A DNA stretch of 5,134 bases from the NCBI GenBank assembly GCA_005883695.1, contig VBBV01000104.1:1-5134 (forward strand), written 5' to 3'. Shown here piece after piece: positions 4,771-5,134 of the stretch (its first letter is position 1; each line of letters opens with the position of its first letter). A program made the translations under genes and the position numbers. The notes beneath the pieces were generated by a model that made no database searches, was not told the origin of the DNA, and was given only the letters and a program-made list of their open reading frames with translations. Source of the DNA: Candidatus Bathyarchaeota archaeon (GTDB lineage Archaea > Thermoproteota > Bathyarchaeia > 40CM-2-53-6).

Positions 4771-5134
4771 ATCTATGAAGAGACAATTGAAGCATGGCGA
4801 CAAGAGTTCCACAGCCCGGAACTCCAGGAGCTTAGACCCGAGCTCTTTCGAGACGTAGCCGCTTACGTACGAAGATTGAAGGAAGCGCAGAGAAACCTAG
4901 ATCAGCGTTCTCTCAAGGCCATTCTTCTAGACGAGGAAACAAAGAGAATAGAACGACTAGTTGTCGAGCTTATCGACCGAAGACTCTCGAAAATCTGGCG
5001 CAAGTCCCAGACAAACGCCCAGGTCACGACACACGCCTCGGAGAAATGGGCTCAAGAAGAACTCTCTACTCTTGCTCGCCACTATCGAAAGTTCAAGGAA
5101 GACACGGTTCAGGGAATAGAGCCCTCAAACTCTC
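4771..5134 (+). CDS. GINS complex subunit, Gins51 (Gins15) type, N-terminal part (3' end outside window)
   Basis: GINS joins Cdc45/RecJ-like protein and MCM in the replicative helicase complex. The frame is open to the right edge, giving about 121 residues. YEETIEAWRQEFHSPELQEL at the N-terminus, then DVAAYVRRL, and a long charged helix with EETKRIERLVVELIDRRLSKI match the all-helical A domain of archaeal Gins51; the small B domain should follow outside the window. The start is a problem. An in-frame TAG lies at 4732-4734, and between it and the conserved sequence there is no ATG, GTG or TTG. I placed the 5' end at ATC 4771 only because the family usually begins MYEE; this codon is not a normal start. 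Removing one base (for example C4773) would join the frame to ATG 4752 and give MLYHGYYYEETIEAW. It is probably the last gene of the tfs-pcn-priL-priS cluster. Confidence 0.75.
   Translation, partial: MYEETIEAWRQEFHSPELQELRPELFRDVAAYVRRLKEAQRNLDQRSLKAILLDEETKRIERLVVELIDRRLSKIWRKSQTNAQVTTHASEKWAQEELSTLARHYRKFKEDTVQGIEPSNS

Noticed and set aside
4727..4858. ATG 4727 opening a 43-codon frame (MSSTIFHRDAV...) as a small gene or the GINS N-terminus
   Set aside because: It runs across the GINS coding region in the wrong frame, and its translation does not resemble GINS or any other family I know.
1..5134. CRISPR array, tRNA/rRNA genes, insertion sequence ends, attachment sites
   Set aside because: I looked for regular repeats, cloverleaf-like segments and transposase motifs and saw none; nearly all the sequence is accounted for by housekeeping genes.

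Overview
The window carries seven or eight genes, all on the + strand and packed tightly. The proteins are archaeal: a TFIIS-like factor S, a PCNA clamp with the motifs seen in TACK archaea, both subunits of the archaeal/eukaryotic-type primase, and a GINS subunit. The closest feel is Thermoproteota in the broad sense (Bathyarchaeia- or Thaumarchaeota-like). That placement comes from family knowledge and is not proved by the sequence. There is no tRNA, rRNA, CRISPR array or insertion sequence.

Layout. Positions 1-405 hold the C-terminal part of a HAD hydrolase whose start lies outside the window. Positions 452-1311 hold two genes joined by an ATGA overlap, an RNase III-like protein and a DUF99 protein. 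Positions 1346-2485 hold transcription factor S (tfs) and the sliding clamp (pcn). Positions 2496-4697 hold the primase: an intact large subunit (priL) and a small subunit (priS) that falls into two reading frames. From about 4771 to the right edge there is the N-terminal part of a Gins51-type GINS subunit. The second half is thus a DNA replication cluster (clamp, primase, GINS) with tfs at its head. Association of TFS, PCNA, primase and GINS genes is known in archaea.

Two things stand out. First, the priS-gins part is irregular. priS has no ATG, GTG or TTG at its expected start. Its middle appears to lack about 15 residues, with a frame change, at an ATGA stop/start junction that leaves the catalytic aspartates in two separate ORFs. 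The GINS gene also has no ordinary start codon in frame. Codon use shifts within priL: hand-counted T-ending codons rise from about 10% to about 26% and stay high to the end of priS. This suggests a mosaic or replaced segment, a decaying gene, or an assembly problem. Second, both TTG-started genes that are not coupled to an upstream gene (RNase III-like and tfs) have their Shine-Dalgarno sequence inside the 3' arm of a ten-base-pair hairpin. This is a possible shared translational switch.
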